Shown here piece after piece: positions 41,297 through 49,525 of a stretch of DNA of 64,000 bases. The position numbers and the translations under genes are program-made. The notes under the pieces are model-generated. The model worked only from the letters and a program-made list of their open reading frames with translations. It had not been told where the DNA came from and made no database searches. The stretch comes from Nocardia pseudovaccinii NBRC 100343 (GTDB taxonomy: Bacteria; Actinomycetota; Actinomycetes; Mycobacteriales; Mycobacteriaceae): positions 1-64,000 of the forward strand of contig NZ_BDBY01000193.1 in assembly GCF_001613225.1 (NCBI RefSeq), in the 5' to 3' direction. The stretch's first letter is position 1. Each line of letters begins with the position of its first letter.

Positions 41297-42412
41297 TCAT
41301 GCCCAACCTCCAGCGCGAGCACGCGTGCGGCGCAGCAGCCAGAAGAAGAAGGGCCCGCCGATGAGGGAGGTGAGCATGCCGAGGGGGAGATCGGCGTTGT
41401 GGACCAGCGAGCGGGCGGCCACGTCGGCGGCGAGGAGTACTACCGCGCCGATGATGGCGCTCAACGGGATGAGGATGCGGTGGGCGGGGCCGACGAGCAT
41501 GCGGACCACATGCGGCACGATCAGTCCGACGAACAGCACGATGCCGGTGAAGGCGACACCCGCGGTGGCGAGGACGGCGACCACGACGATGACGTTGCGC
41601 CGCAAGCGCTCCACATCGACGCCCAGATGCCGCGCGGCGGATTCACCGAGGGCCAGCAGGTCCAGGCGGGGCGCGATGAGGACCGCGGCGAGAATCCCGA
41701 CTGCGGCCAGCGGCGCGACGACATGTACCGCATCCCAGGTGGCTCCGTTGAGACTGCCCAACTGCCAGAACACGATCTGATCGCGGGCGGCGGGGGTCGC
41801 GATGAACAGCAGGAACGCGATCAGCCCACCCGCGAAGGCATTGACCGCGACACCGGTGAGCACCAGCGTGACCACCTCGGTGCGCCCATTCGATCGCGAC
41901 AGCAGATACACCAGCAATGTGGTCAACAGCCCCGCGGCGAATGCGGCCGCAGCCACCGACCACGCTGCCACGAACGCACCACCCACCACGATCACCGTGC
42001 CCGCACCGACCGCCGCCCCGGCCGACACTCCGATCACACCGGGTTCGGCGAGCGGATTCGCGAACACTCCCTGCAGCAATGCACCCGCTGTCGCCAATGC
42101 GGCCCCGACCAGGATCGCGAGCACCACACGGGGAAATCGCACTTCCCACAGCGTGACCTCACCGGCCGGATGCGCGGGCATCGGCCCCCAGTCCAACCCG
42201 ATCCGATGCAGCACACTGCCCGCGACCTCGGCGGGGGTCGTCGGCACCTGCCCGATCGCCGCGGACGCCAACGCCAACACCACCAGCGCCGCCACCGCCA
42301 CGGCGAATACGATCGCGGTGCGCGACCATCCCCGTGGCTTGGGCGCGACCGGATGCGGACTGTGCGGCATCGCCGAGTCGGTCGCGGTTGTTCCCGTGGC
42401 CCTTTCGTTCAC
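41297..42412 (-). CDS. hmuU: Haem/iron ABC transporter permease
   Basis: About 371 aa if GTG 42412 is used; ATG 42370 (MPHSPHPVAPKPRGWSRT) gives 357. Nine to ten hydrophobic segments and the FecCD pattern: RFPRVVLAILVGAALATAGALLQG, NPLAEPGVIGVSAGAAVGA, and the EAA-like GLIVPHVVRMLVGPAHR near the C-terminus. It forms the membrane channel for haem with HmuT and HmuV. The 5' end has been duplicated (see the repeat at 42346-42515). Confidence 0.9.
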   Translation of the reverse strand: MNERATGTTATDSAMPHSPHPVAPKPRGWSRTAIVFAVAVAALVVLALASAAIGQVPTTPAEVAGSVLHRIGLDWGPMPAHPAGEVTLWEVRFPRVVLAILVGAALATAGALLQGVFANPLAEPGVIGVSAGAAVGAGTVIVVGGAFVAAWSVAAAAFAAGLLTTLLVYLLSRSNGRTEVVTLVLTGVAVNAFAGGLIAFLLFIATPAARDQIVFWQLGSLNGATWDAVHVVAPLAAVGILAAVLIAPRLDLLALGESAARHLGVDVERLRRNVIVVVAVLATAGVAFTGIVLFVGLIVPHVVRMLVGPAHRILIPLSAIIGAVVLLAADVAARSLVHNADLPLGMLTSLIGGPFFFWLLRRTRARAGGWA

Positions 42413-42515
42413 ACGCACACCTGCCCGATCGTCGACTTCGACGCAATCGGATGCGGATTGCGCTGCATCGCCGAGCCGGTTGTCCCCGTGGTCATTTCGC
42501 TGACGCTCGCATCCA
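42346..42515. repeat. Imperfect direct duplication of the hmuU 5' end
   Basis: 42346-42418 and 42443-42515 match at most positions, including GGATGCGGA, GCATCGCCGAG and GTTGTTCCCGTGG (GTTGTCCCCGTGG). On the minus strand the copies encode NERATGTTATDSAMPHSPHPVA and the similar SEMTTGTTGSAMQRNPHPIA. The upstream copy is followed by a stop, leaving a truncated start region before hmuU. Confidence 0.7.
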
Positions 42516-42667
42516 CGACACTCGGCTCCGCTGTTCGCAAAGTGCACCCGTGGTCCGCTCGCGCGTCACGGCACGGCTGCGATGTCCGGCCGCACATCCG
42601 CGAAGTGCCGCCCGCACGTCACCGGCGTTCCCGAGCACGGCCCGACCGCCGCACCGTGGCGCGCGGC

Positions 42668-43705
42668 TCATGCGGGCTCGGCGCCGTACACGGCCTCGCT
42701 CAGGGCCGCGATCACGCGGCCGGTGTTCGGGCCGAAACTCAACACCACCGAGTCGGCCATATCGACCACGCGCTTGTTGCGCCCGGCGGGTGTCTGCGCG
42801 ATGCCGGGCACCTTTTCCAGCCCGTCGACGCCGCCGACCGACTTCAGTCCGTCCGACATCACCAGCAGCACATCCGGTGCGGCCGCGATCATGGCCTCAC
42901 TGGTGATCGCCACGAACGGTTCGGGCAACCCGGCCTCGGTGCCCGCATCGCGCGCGCCGAGTGCGGCGATGAGGGCATCGGCCCCGGAGCCGGGTCCGGC
43001 GAGCATGGTGATGGCGGTGCTGCGCAGGTAGAGGAAGGCGATGGTGAGGGGCTTGTCCTGTTCGGGTACCGCGGCACTGGCGGCGGCGATTTCGCCACGG
43101 GTGCGCTGGGCCAGGGCTTGGCCGCGATCGGGTACGCCGAGTGCGGCGGCGACCGCCTCGATCTGCGGCACCACGCCGTCCATGGTGCGCTGTGGATCGA
43201 AATAGACGACCGTCACCCCGGCCGCGCGCAGCTGCTCGCGCACCTGAGGCGCGGCGCTGGTGCTGTCGGTGAGAAAGACCGAAGGACGCAGTGCCAGAAC
43301 GGATTCCACGTTCAGCGAACCGCTGCCACCGGTCACGATGGGCAGATTCGCGACCGCGGGAAATCCGGCCGCGGTGCTGCGCCCGACCATTTTGGCGCCC
43401 ATACCCAACGCCCAGACCGTCTGCGCGAGTGTGCCGAAGCGGTCGGCGGCGATGATGCGGCTGGCATCGGTGACCGTGACTTCGGCCCCGTCGAATGATC
43501 GGACGGTCGCGGGCAGCGTGGGTGTGGGTTCGGGCCCGATCGGCACCGGATCGAGGTTCTCCAGTTTCGCGGTGACCGGCCCGCGGCCGCCGCTGCCGGT
43601 GGCATCGCTGCCGGTTCCGCAGGCCGAACCGACCAGCAGGGCCAATGCGAGCACCGCCAGGAGGGAACGCGCCCCGCCGGATCGGACACGGTCGAGAAAC
43701 CTCAT
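42668..43705 (-). CDS. hmuT: Haem/haemin ABC transporter substrate-binding lipoprotein
   Basis: 345 aa from ATG 43705. Signal peptide with a lipobox-like VGSACG at about 24-29. The periplasmic-binding (BtuF-like) part shows VTDASRIIAADRFGTLAQTVWALGMGAKMVGRS, ALRPSVFLTDSTSAAPQV, and LLVMSDGLKSVGG; it binds haem and passes it to HmuU. No ribosome binding site fits, so the mRNA may be leaderless, or ATG 43729 used. An iron box lies right upstream. hmuT-hmuU-hmuV run in the same direction. Confidence 0.9.
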   Translation of the reverse strand: MRFLDRVRSGGARSLLAVLALALLVGSACGTGSDATGSGGRGPVTAKLENLDPVPIGPEPTPTLPATVRSFDGAEVTVTDASRIIAADRFGTLAQTVWALGMGAKMVGRSTAAGFPAVANLPIVTGGSGSLNVESVLALRPSVFLTDSTSAAPQVREQLRAAGVTVVYFDPQRTMDGVVPQIEAVAAALGVPDRGQALAQRTRGEIAAASAAVPEQDKPLTIAFLYLRSTAITMLAGPGSGADALIAALGARDAGTEAGLPEPFVAITSEAMIAAAPDVLLVMSDGLKSVGGVDGLEKVPGIAQTPAGRNKRVVDMADSVVLSFGPNTGRVIAALSEAVYGAEPA

Positions 43706-43724
43706 GCAGGTAAGGCTAGCCTCC
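43706..43724 (-). promoter_or_regulatory. IdeR/DtxR-type iron box
   Basis: The 19 bases (GCAGGTAAGGCTAGCCTCC on the plus strand) match the IdeR/DtxR consensus TTAGGTTAGGCTAACCTAA at 13 to 14 positions, including AGGT-AGGCTA-CCT. It overlaps the hmuT start, so iron-replete repression of haem uptake is expected. Confidence 0.7.
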
Positions 43725-43733
43725 CTCATCGAG

Positions 43734-44711
43734 TCACCCCGCCGCGCGTGCGCTGACATCGTCGAGCGCGGCCGCGATGGCACGCGGCAGTTCCAATGTC
43801 TCGGCGGCCAGCACCCCGGTGAGCTGCCCGATATCGCGCGCACCGACGATCATGCTCGCGATGCCGGGACGGTCGCGGATCCAGGCGAGGGCTACGGCCA
43901 ACGGTGAGGTGGCCAGTCCGTCGGCGGCGGTCACCAGCGCCTCGACCACCCGGGTCGCGTGGTCGTCGAGCCGGTGCCGGATCTCGGCGGCGGTCGCCTC
44001 GTCCGCACCACGCGAATCGGCGGGCACCCCGTCACGGTATTTGCCGGTGAGAATGCCCCCGGCCAGCGGCGCGGTCGCGATGAGCCCCACACCGTGATGC
44101 TGCGCGGCCGGAATGAAATCGGTTTCGGTGTCACGGACCAACAGCGAGTACGGGGTCTGCGCGACGGTGACGGGCGCGACCGCGGCGAGGCTGGCGACCT
44201 GCCAGGCATTGAACCCGCGCGCACCGGCGTAGCGGACGCGTCCGGAGCGCACCGCGAATTCAAGAGTGGCGGCGACCTCGTCGAGCGGGGTCGCCGGATC
44301 CCAGGCGGCGACATGCCAGATATCGAGATAGTCGGTGCCCAGTTCGAGCAGTGTCCGATCGAGCTGGCGCAACAGCGCGCGACGGGAGGTGTCCACGGCC
44401 GGTCGCACCGGCTCCGGTTCGGGCACGGTCGGCCCGACGGGTGCGGGCGAAGTCCGCGGCGCGACACCCGCGCAGCCGCTGAGCACCAGATCGTCGCGGG
44501 AGACCAGATCACCGAGCAGTTCGGCCAGGATCCGTTGTGCCGCGCCGCCCGCATAGGCCGGGGAGGTATCGACCAGTGTGCCGCCTGCCTCGGCGAACGC
44601 CACCAGCTGCACCGCCGCATCATCGGTATCGGTATGCGCCCCCCAGGTGTGGGTGGCAAGTCCTATCCGGGACACCCGTAGGCCGCTGCGGCCGACCGTC
44701 CGCTGTTCCAT
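43734..44711 (-). CDS. Aldo/keto reductase family protein, tetrad incomplete
   Basis: 325 aa from ATG 44711. AKR fold: RTVGRSGLRVSRIGLATHTW, VDTSPAYAGGAAQRIL (Asp and Tyr of the tetrad), TDYLDIWHVAAWDP, GARGFNAWQVASLA and VALAWIRDRPGIASMIVGARD (NADPH-binding end). The catalytic Lys, expected where VLSGCAGV stands, and the His, expected in the second Ala of HVAAW, are both absent. It may bind NADPH without normal reductase activity. It follows hmuT in opposite functional context, ending 28 bases before it. Confidence 0.8.
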   Translation of the reverse strand: MEQRTVGRSGLRVSRIGLATHTWGAHTDTDDAAVQLVAFAEAGGTLVDTSPAYAGGAAQRILAELLGDLVSRDDLVLSGCAGVAPRTSPAPVGPTVPEPEPVRPAVDTSRRALLRQLDRTLLELGTDYLDIWHVAAWDPATPLDEVAATLEFAVRSGRVRYAGARGFNAWQVASLAAVAPVTVAQTPYSLLVRDTETDFIPAAQHHGVGLIATAPLAGGILTGKYRDGVPADSRGADEATAAEIRHRLDDHATRVVEALVTAADGLATSPLAVALAWIRDRPGIASMIVGARDIGQLTGVLAAETLELPRAIAAALDDVSARAAG

Positions 44712-44934
44712 CACCGTGTCCGCGCAATCGTCACGGCGCCAAGCCTAGAGTGTGGATACGCAACTCGACGCCCACCAGCACCGTGGGTCGCACGGTCGAG
44801 CCGGGCATGCCGCCGCCATCTCGACACTGTACTGTCGCTGCGAGATTGCGGTGGTGGGTCATGGTGATGCGACCGATCGCCGGACCAATTGCCCAGTAGG
44901 AACACATATTTCGGGCGGAAGTGGAGGCTGGTTC

Positions 44935-45879
44935 GTGGTCGGCGAGTCGATGACCTGGGTTCAGGCCTTGGTACTTGGTCTGGTGCAGGGTCTCACGGAG
45001 TTTCTGCCGATCTCCTCTTCGGCGCATCTGCGCATCGTCTCGGGGGTGTTCTTCGGCGACGACGCGGGCGCCTCGTTCACCGCGGTCACCCAGTTGGGCA
45101 CCGAGGCGGCGGTGCTGGTGTTCTTCGCCAAGGACATCTGGCGGATCATCCTCGCGTGGTTCGCCGGGCTGCGCGATCGGCTGACCAAGAGTGGTGAGCC
45201 GGAGCTGCCGCTGCACGACCAGCCCACCATGCGCCTTCCGGTCATCACCGCCGATCACAAGCGCGTCTTGGACGAGCAGGCGCAGCGTGAACTCGACTAC
45301 CGCATCGGCTGGTATGTGATCATCGCGACGATCCCGATCGGCGTGCTCGGATTCCTGTTCAAGGATCAGATCCGCACCGGTGCCCGCAATTTATGGTTGA
45401 TCTCGTTCATGCTGGTCGCGTTCGCGCTGGTCATCGCCGCCGGTGAGTACTACGGACGCAGGATCCGCCCGATCGAGCAGCTGACCACCCGCGACGGTTT
45501 GATCATGGGCTTCGCGCAATGTCTGGCCCTGGTCCCGGGTGTGTCGCGTTCCGGTGCCACCGCGACGGCGGGTCTGTTCCTCGGGCTCGAGCGTGAAGCG
45601 GCCGTGCGGTTCTCGTTCCTGCTCGCCATTCCCGCGGTGACCGCATCGGGCCTGTTCAGCCTGCCCGACGCGTTCGAACCAGCGGGTGAGGGCCTCAACG
45701 CCAGCGGACCACAACTGCTGGTCGCGACGATTCTGGCGTTCGTGGTCGGGTATGCCTCGGTGGCATGGCTGTTGAAGTTCGTCGGCAAACATTCCCTCGA
45801 CTGGTTCGTCGGCTACCGCATCGTGCTCGGGCTGACGGTCATGGGCCTGCTCGCGAGCGGAGTGGTGTCGGCGACATGA
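44935..45879 (+). CDS. uppP: Undecaprenyl-diphosphatase
   Basis: 314 aa from GTG 44935, seven bases after GGAGG. Active-site signatures QGLTEFLPISSSAHL (about residues 20-34) and PGVSRSGATATAGLFLGLEREAA are intact, with eight hydrophobic segments. It recycles C55-PP for cell wall synthesis and gives bacitracin tolerance. About 35 residues longer than many homologues because of a charged loop (RLTKSGEPELPLHDQPTMRL). Syntenic with Rv2136c. Confidence 0.96.
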   Translation: MVGESMTWVQALVLGLVQGLTEFLPISSSAHLRIVSGVFFGDDAGASFTAVTQLGTEAAVLVFFAKDIWRIILAWFAGLRDRLTKSGEPELPLHDQPTMRLPVITADHKRVLDEQAQRELDYRIGWYVIIATIPIGVLGFLFKDQIRTGARNLWLISFMLVAFALVIAAGEYYGRRIRPIEQLTTRDGLIMGFAQCLALVPGVSRSGATATAGLFLGLEREAAVRFSFLLAIPAVTASGLFSLPDAFEPAGEGLNASGPQLLVATILAFVVGYASVAWLLKFVGKHSLDWFVGYRIVLGLTVMGLLASGVVSAT

Positions 45880-45895
45880 TCGTTAGGCTGGTGCC

Positions 45896-46645
45896 ATGAC
45901 GGTGATCCTGCTGCGGCACGGTGTTTCGACCTCGAATACCGCCCGCACCCTGGCCGGGCGCAGTGCGGGAGTCGATCTGACCGAGTACGGCGATACCCAG
46001 GCTCGCGCCGTCGCCGAACGGCTCGCCGCGCTGTCGATCGAGCACATCGTGCATTCGCCGCTGCTGCGCTGTCAGCGCACGGTCGCACCGCTTGCGGAAA
46101 AGCTCGGTCTGGAACCGGAGTACGACGATCGTTTGATCGAGGTCGACTACGGCGACTGGACCGGCAAGGCGATCGCGGATCTGTTGACCGAACCGCTGTG
46201 GAAGGTGGTGCAGCGGCACGCCTCGGGCGCGGTCTTTCCCGGCGGCGAAGGTCTGGCGCAGGTGCAGGTCCGTGCCGTGGCCGCGGTGCGCGAGCATGAT
46301 CGACGGTTCGCCGAGAAGGCCGGTCGTGACGTGCTGTGGGTGGCGTGCACGCACGGTGACGTGATCAAGTCCGTGCTCGCCGATGCGCTCGGCCTGCATC
46401 TGGACGGTTTCCAGCGCATCGTGGTCGAACCCGCCTCGCTCAGCATCGTGCGCTACACCCCGACCGCGCCGTATGTGGTTCGGCTCAACGACACGGGGGC
46501 GGATCTGTCCGGTTTGGCAATCAAACCGCAACGGCCCGCCTCGGGGTCGCCCGCGGAGCCCGAAGCCGGTCCGGTTCCCGGTGGCGAGCTTGGTGGTACC
46601 CCGAGTGCGGATAATGGGAATGCGGAGCTTCGAGATTCCTTGTAA
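45896..46645 (+). CDS. Histidine phosphatase family protein (Rv2135c-like)
   Basis: 249 aa. ILLRHGVSTSNTARTL has the phospho-acceptor RHG; IVHSPLLRCQRT, EVDYGDWTGK and VACTHGDVIKSVL complete the catalytic pocket. The C-terminal 40 residues are disordered and Pro/Gly-rich. This is the phosphoglycerate-mutase-like subfamily found between uppP and the DUF3090 gene in actinobacteria. Substrate unknown. Confidence 0.93.
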   Translation: MTVILLRHGVSTSNTARTLAGRSAGVDLTEYGDTQARAVAERLAALSIEHIVHSPLLRCQRTVAPLAEKLGLEPEYDDRLIEVDYGDWTGKAIADLLTEPLWKVVQRHASGAVFPGGEGLAQVQVRAVAAVREHDRRFAEKAGRDVLWVACTHGDVIKSVLADALGLHLDGFQRIVVEPASLSIVRYTPTAPYVVRLNDTGADLSGLAIKPQRPASGSPAEPEAGPVPGGELGGTPSADNGNAELRDSL

Positions 46646-46716
46646 ACGAGTAGGTGGCGTGTTGCGGAGTCCAGCGCCGCGGGTAGTCGATCAGGGCCAC
46701 GTATCAGGAGGTGCAG

Positions 46717-47301
46717 ATGTCTCGCGCAATCCACGTATTTCGCACCCCCGATCGTTTTGTCGCCGGGACCGTCGGTGAGCCGGGCGATCGCGCGTTCTAC
46801 CTGCAGGCCGTGCAGGAACCACGGGTGGTCAGCGTGTTGCTGGAGAAGCAACAGGTGAAGGTGCTCGCCGACCGGATGGGTCTGCTGCTCGACGAGGTCG
46901 CGCGCCGCTTCGGCGCCGAGGTGCCGCCCCAGGCCGAGGACATCTCCGACAGCGACCCGCTGGTGACCCCGATCGACGCCGAGTTCCGGGTCGGCACCAT
47001 GGGCCTGGGCTGGGACGCCGATGCGGGCGCGGTGGTGGTGGAACTGCTGGCGATCACCGAAACCGAGGTCGACGAGTCGGTGGTGCTCGATGACACCGAG
47101 GAGGGCCCCGATGCGGTGCGGGTGTTCCTGACCCCGATCCAGGCGCGGGAGTTCGCGTTGCGCTCCACCCGGGTGATCGCGGCCGGTCGGCCGCCGTGTC
47201 CGCTGTGCGGGGAACCGCTTTCCTCGCGCGGGCATATGTGCGTGCGAACCAACGGATACAAGCGCGGGGATATTTTCGGCGCGGCCGAGCTAGAGGAGTA
47301 G
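46717..47301 (+). CDS. DUF3090 family protein
   Basis: 194 aa from ATG 46717 with AGGAGG five bases upstream. SRAIHVFRTPDRFVAGTVGE opens as in all DUF3090 members, and CPLCGEPLSSRGHMCVRTNGY closes with a Cys group suited to zinc. Rv2134c-like. It overlaps functionally with the next gene, three bases on, which is always its neighbour. Function unknown. Confidence 0.95.
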   Translation: MSRAIHVFRTPDRFVAGTVGEPGDRAFYLQAVQEPRVVSVLLEKQQVKVLADRMGLLLDEVARRFGAEVPPQAEDISDSDPLVTPIDAEFRVGTMGLGWDADAGAVVVELLAITETEVDESVVLDDTEEGPDAVRVFLTPIQAREFALRSTRVIAAGRPPCPLCGEPLSSRGHMCVRTNGYKRGDIFGAAELEE

Positions 47302-47304
47302 TCC

Positions 47305-48087
47305 GTGGCCGAGCCTCGGTGGCACACCGCGGAATTGACGGTGATCGGTCGGGTGACGACCGCGAGCAATGTCACCCTCGTCTGCGATACGGACGGCGTT
47401 CGCGTGGTCTACAAGCCGGTGCGCGGGGAACGTCCGCTATGGGATTTCCCGGACGGTACCTTGGCCGGGCGTGAGGTGGCCTCGTATCGGGTCTCGGATG
47501 CACTGGGGTGGGGTGTCATTCCGGAGACGATTCTGCGCGATGGCCCCTATGGGCCGGGCATGGTGCAGCGGTGGGTGGAGTCCGTGGACAACCACACCGA
47601 TCAGGGCAACCGGCTCGATCTGGTGGATCTGGTGCCGTTGGGTGCGGTGCCGGAGGGGTTCTGTGAGGTGCTGCGTGCCGAGGATCCGGCGGGTAACGAG
47701 GTATCGCTGATCCATGCCGACGATCCGCGACTGCAGCGGATGGCGGTGCTCGACGTGCTGCTCAACAATGCCGACCGCAAGGGTGGGCATGCGCTGGAAG
47801 GTGTCGACGGGCAGGTCTACGGCGTCGATCACGGCATCTGCCTGCACAGCGAGCACAAGTTGCGCACGGTGCTGTGGGGCTGGGCGGGTAAACCCATCTG
47901 TGACGGGTTGATGGCCGATATCGCCGCCTTCGCCGAGGAACTGCCCGGTTCGGTCGCCGATGATCTCGCACCGCATCTCACCGATGCCGAGATCGAGGCG
48001 CTCGCCGACCGTACGCAGGAACTGCTGGACAACCCGGTGATGCCGGTGCCGCGCACGTCGCGGCCGATCCCGTGGCCCGCGTTCTGA
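47305..48087 (+). CDS. SCO1664 family protein (Rv2133c-like)
   Basis: 260 aa from GTG 47305, right after the DUF3090 stop. VRVVYKPVRGERPLWDFPDG, LDVLLNNADRKGGH and VYGVDHGICLH form a PI3K/HipA-like kinase skeleton: a Lys in the first, NNxDRKxxH as catalytic loop and DHG as the metal-binding motif. It is probably an ATP-binding enzyme of unknown substrate, acting with DUF3090. Confidence 0.9.
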   Translation: MAEPRWHTAELTVIGRVTTASNVTLVCDTDGVRVVYKPVRGERPLWDFPDGTLAGREVASYRVSDALGWGVIPETILRDGPYGPGMVQRWVESVDNHTDQGNRLDLVDLVPLGAVPEGFCEVLRAEDPAGNEVSLIHADDPRLQRMAVLDVLLNNADRKGGHALEGVDGQVYGVDHGICLHSEHKLRTVLWGWAGKPICDGLMADIAAFAEELPGSVADDLAPHLTDAEIEALADRTQELLDNPVMPVPRTSRPIPWPAF

Positions 48088-48249
48088 GCTGAAGTCGGCA
48101 CAGCCCGGGGATACCGTCGGCGGCCGCTTGCGATGTGCGGGCGGTGCCGTATTGCATCGAGTGCCGGGGCGCGTGTGCTGCCTGACGGGATTGCGGTTTC
48201 CGCTTTCCGGCCTGGCGCGGAGAGGCGGGATTCGTGCGGAGTTCTGCAG

Positions 48250-48392
48250 ATGCCCGAACTCGCGCTGACCGGCCTGGCGCAGGAGTCGGCGGCCGCCCTG
48301 GTGGACAGTCACGGTCCGGATCTCTCGCCCGCCATTCGATACCGATTGCTCGCCGAGGCGGGCGGCGATCCACTCGCGCTGCTGGAGCCCGA
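48250..48392 (+). pseudogene. Relic of a large LuxR-type regulator ATPase domain
   Basis: ATG 48250 opens LALTGLAQESAAALVDSHGP, then DLSPAIRYRLLAEAGGDPLALLEP. This matches the short conserved block LxxLDxxAAxxLLxxxAPxLxPxVRxRLLAEAxGNPLALLELP at the end of the ATPase domain of LAL-type LuxR regulators. Nothing before or after it continues the domain. The rest of 48088-48413 holds no other feature I recognise. Confidence 0.55.
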
Positions 48393-48413
48393 CCGCAGCC
48401 AGGGGTGGCGCGC

Positions 48414-49286
48414 TCAGTTGAGCAGCGGGCGGACTTCGGCACCGGCGAAGCGGACGAATTCGATCAGGTTCGGATCGTCGTCGGTGGGTTCGAGGACTAC
48501 GGTGTCGGCGCCTGCGTCGGCGTAGCGGCGGACGGCATCCGCGACGGCTTGTGCGTCGCCCGCGACGCCTGCCTCGGGCGGGTGCTCACTGGAGTTGCGT
48601 TGCTGGGCCGCCGTCAACCGTTCGGCCGCGTCGGGTCCGGTGGCCGTGAGCAGGTTGACGATGACCCGATGCGGTTCGGTGCGTGCGGCTTTCGCGCGGC
48701 CTTCCTCGATGCGCGCACGGGCGGCGCGAACGCCGTCGGGGGTGGTTCGTCCGGTGAGAATGGTGGCGTCGGCGAGTTCGCCGGACAGTCGCAGGGTCTG
48801 CGGGCCGGTCGCGGCGGCGGTGATCGGCGGGGACGTGGTCGGCGGCCATTCCAGGGCGACATTGTCGAGGTGCACGTATCGGCCTGCGGCGCTGACCTTT
48901 TCACCGTTCAGCAAGCCGCGCAGCGCAACCAGATGTTCCCGTAGCAGCGTCATCGGCGATTCGACCCGCGCGCCGATCTGTCCCATCCAGTCCTGCACAC
49001 CGTGCCCGAAACCCGGAATCACCCGGCCCGGATACAGCCGCAACAGCGCCGCCACCTCCATAGCGGTGAGCGCCACATTACGCAGCGGCACCGGCATCAC
49101 CCCGATCCCGACACGCACCCGCTCGGTCCGCGCCAACACCGTTGCGGCGGTAGTGATTCCACCGGCCCAGAAGCAGTCCTCCCACAACCACAGTTCCTCG
49201 AGACCGCTGTCCTCGGCTGCGGCCGCGAGCGCGGCCAAATGTTCCGGGGAAACTTGGGGCATCGACACCGCACCGAGAACAGTCAC
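48414..49286 (-). CDS. LLM class F420-dependent oxidoreductase
   Basis: 290 aa. Luciferase-like barrel: LAALAAAAEDSGLEELWLWED, VRVGIGVMPVPLRNVALTAMEVAALLRLYPGR, GFGHGV, TAAATGPQTLRLSGELADATIL. These are typical of F420-binding LLM enzymes, which transfer hydride to or from small substrates. Convergent with the plus-strand block and next to mshC; not part of the Rv2130c synteny. Substrate unknown. Confidence 0.88.
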   Translation of the reverse strand: MTVLGAVSMPQVSPEHLAALAAAAEDSGLEELWLWEDCFWAGGITTAATVLARTERVRVGIGVMPVPLRNVALTAMEVAALLRLYPGRVIPGFGHGVQDWMGQIGARVESPMTLLREHLVALRGLLNGEKVSAAGRYVHLDNVALEWPPTTSPPITAAATGPQTLRLSGELADATILTGRTTPDGVRAARARIEEGRAKAARTEPHRVIVNLLTATGPDAAERLTAAQQRNSSEHPPEAGVAGDAQAVADAVRRYADAGADTVVLEPTDDDPNLIEFVRFAGAEVRPLLN

Positions 49287-49525
49287 CCATCCAACCTAGC
49301 GCGATCGCACTCGGCCGCGGCCGAATTCGGACAGCCCCGTGCACACGGCGAACTCAGCGACAGTGACCTGCGCCACTCGCGGCAATTCGATCCGCCGGAC
49401 GGCAAACATTGACATCCGACTTTTGCGACATCGAGGCAGGTCAGATCAGGGGTGATCGGCATACAACCTATCGTTGGGAGCAGGGTGCGGCGCAATGGCC
49501 TCCACCACACCTTTACCCTCGAATC

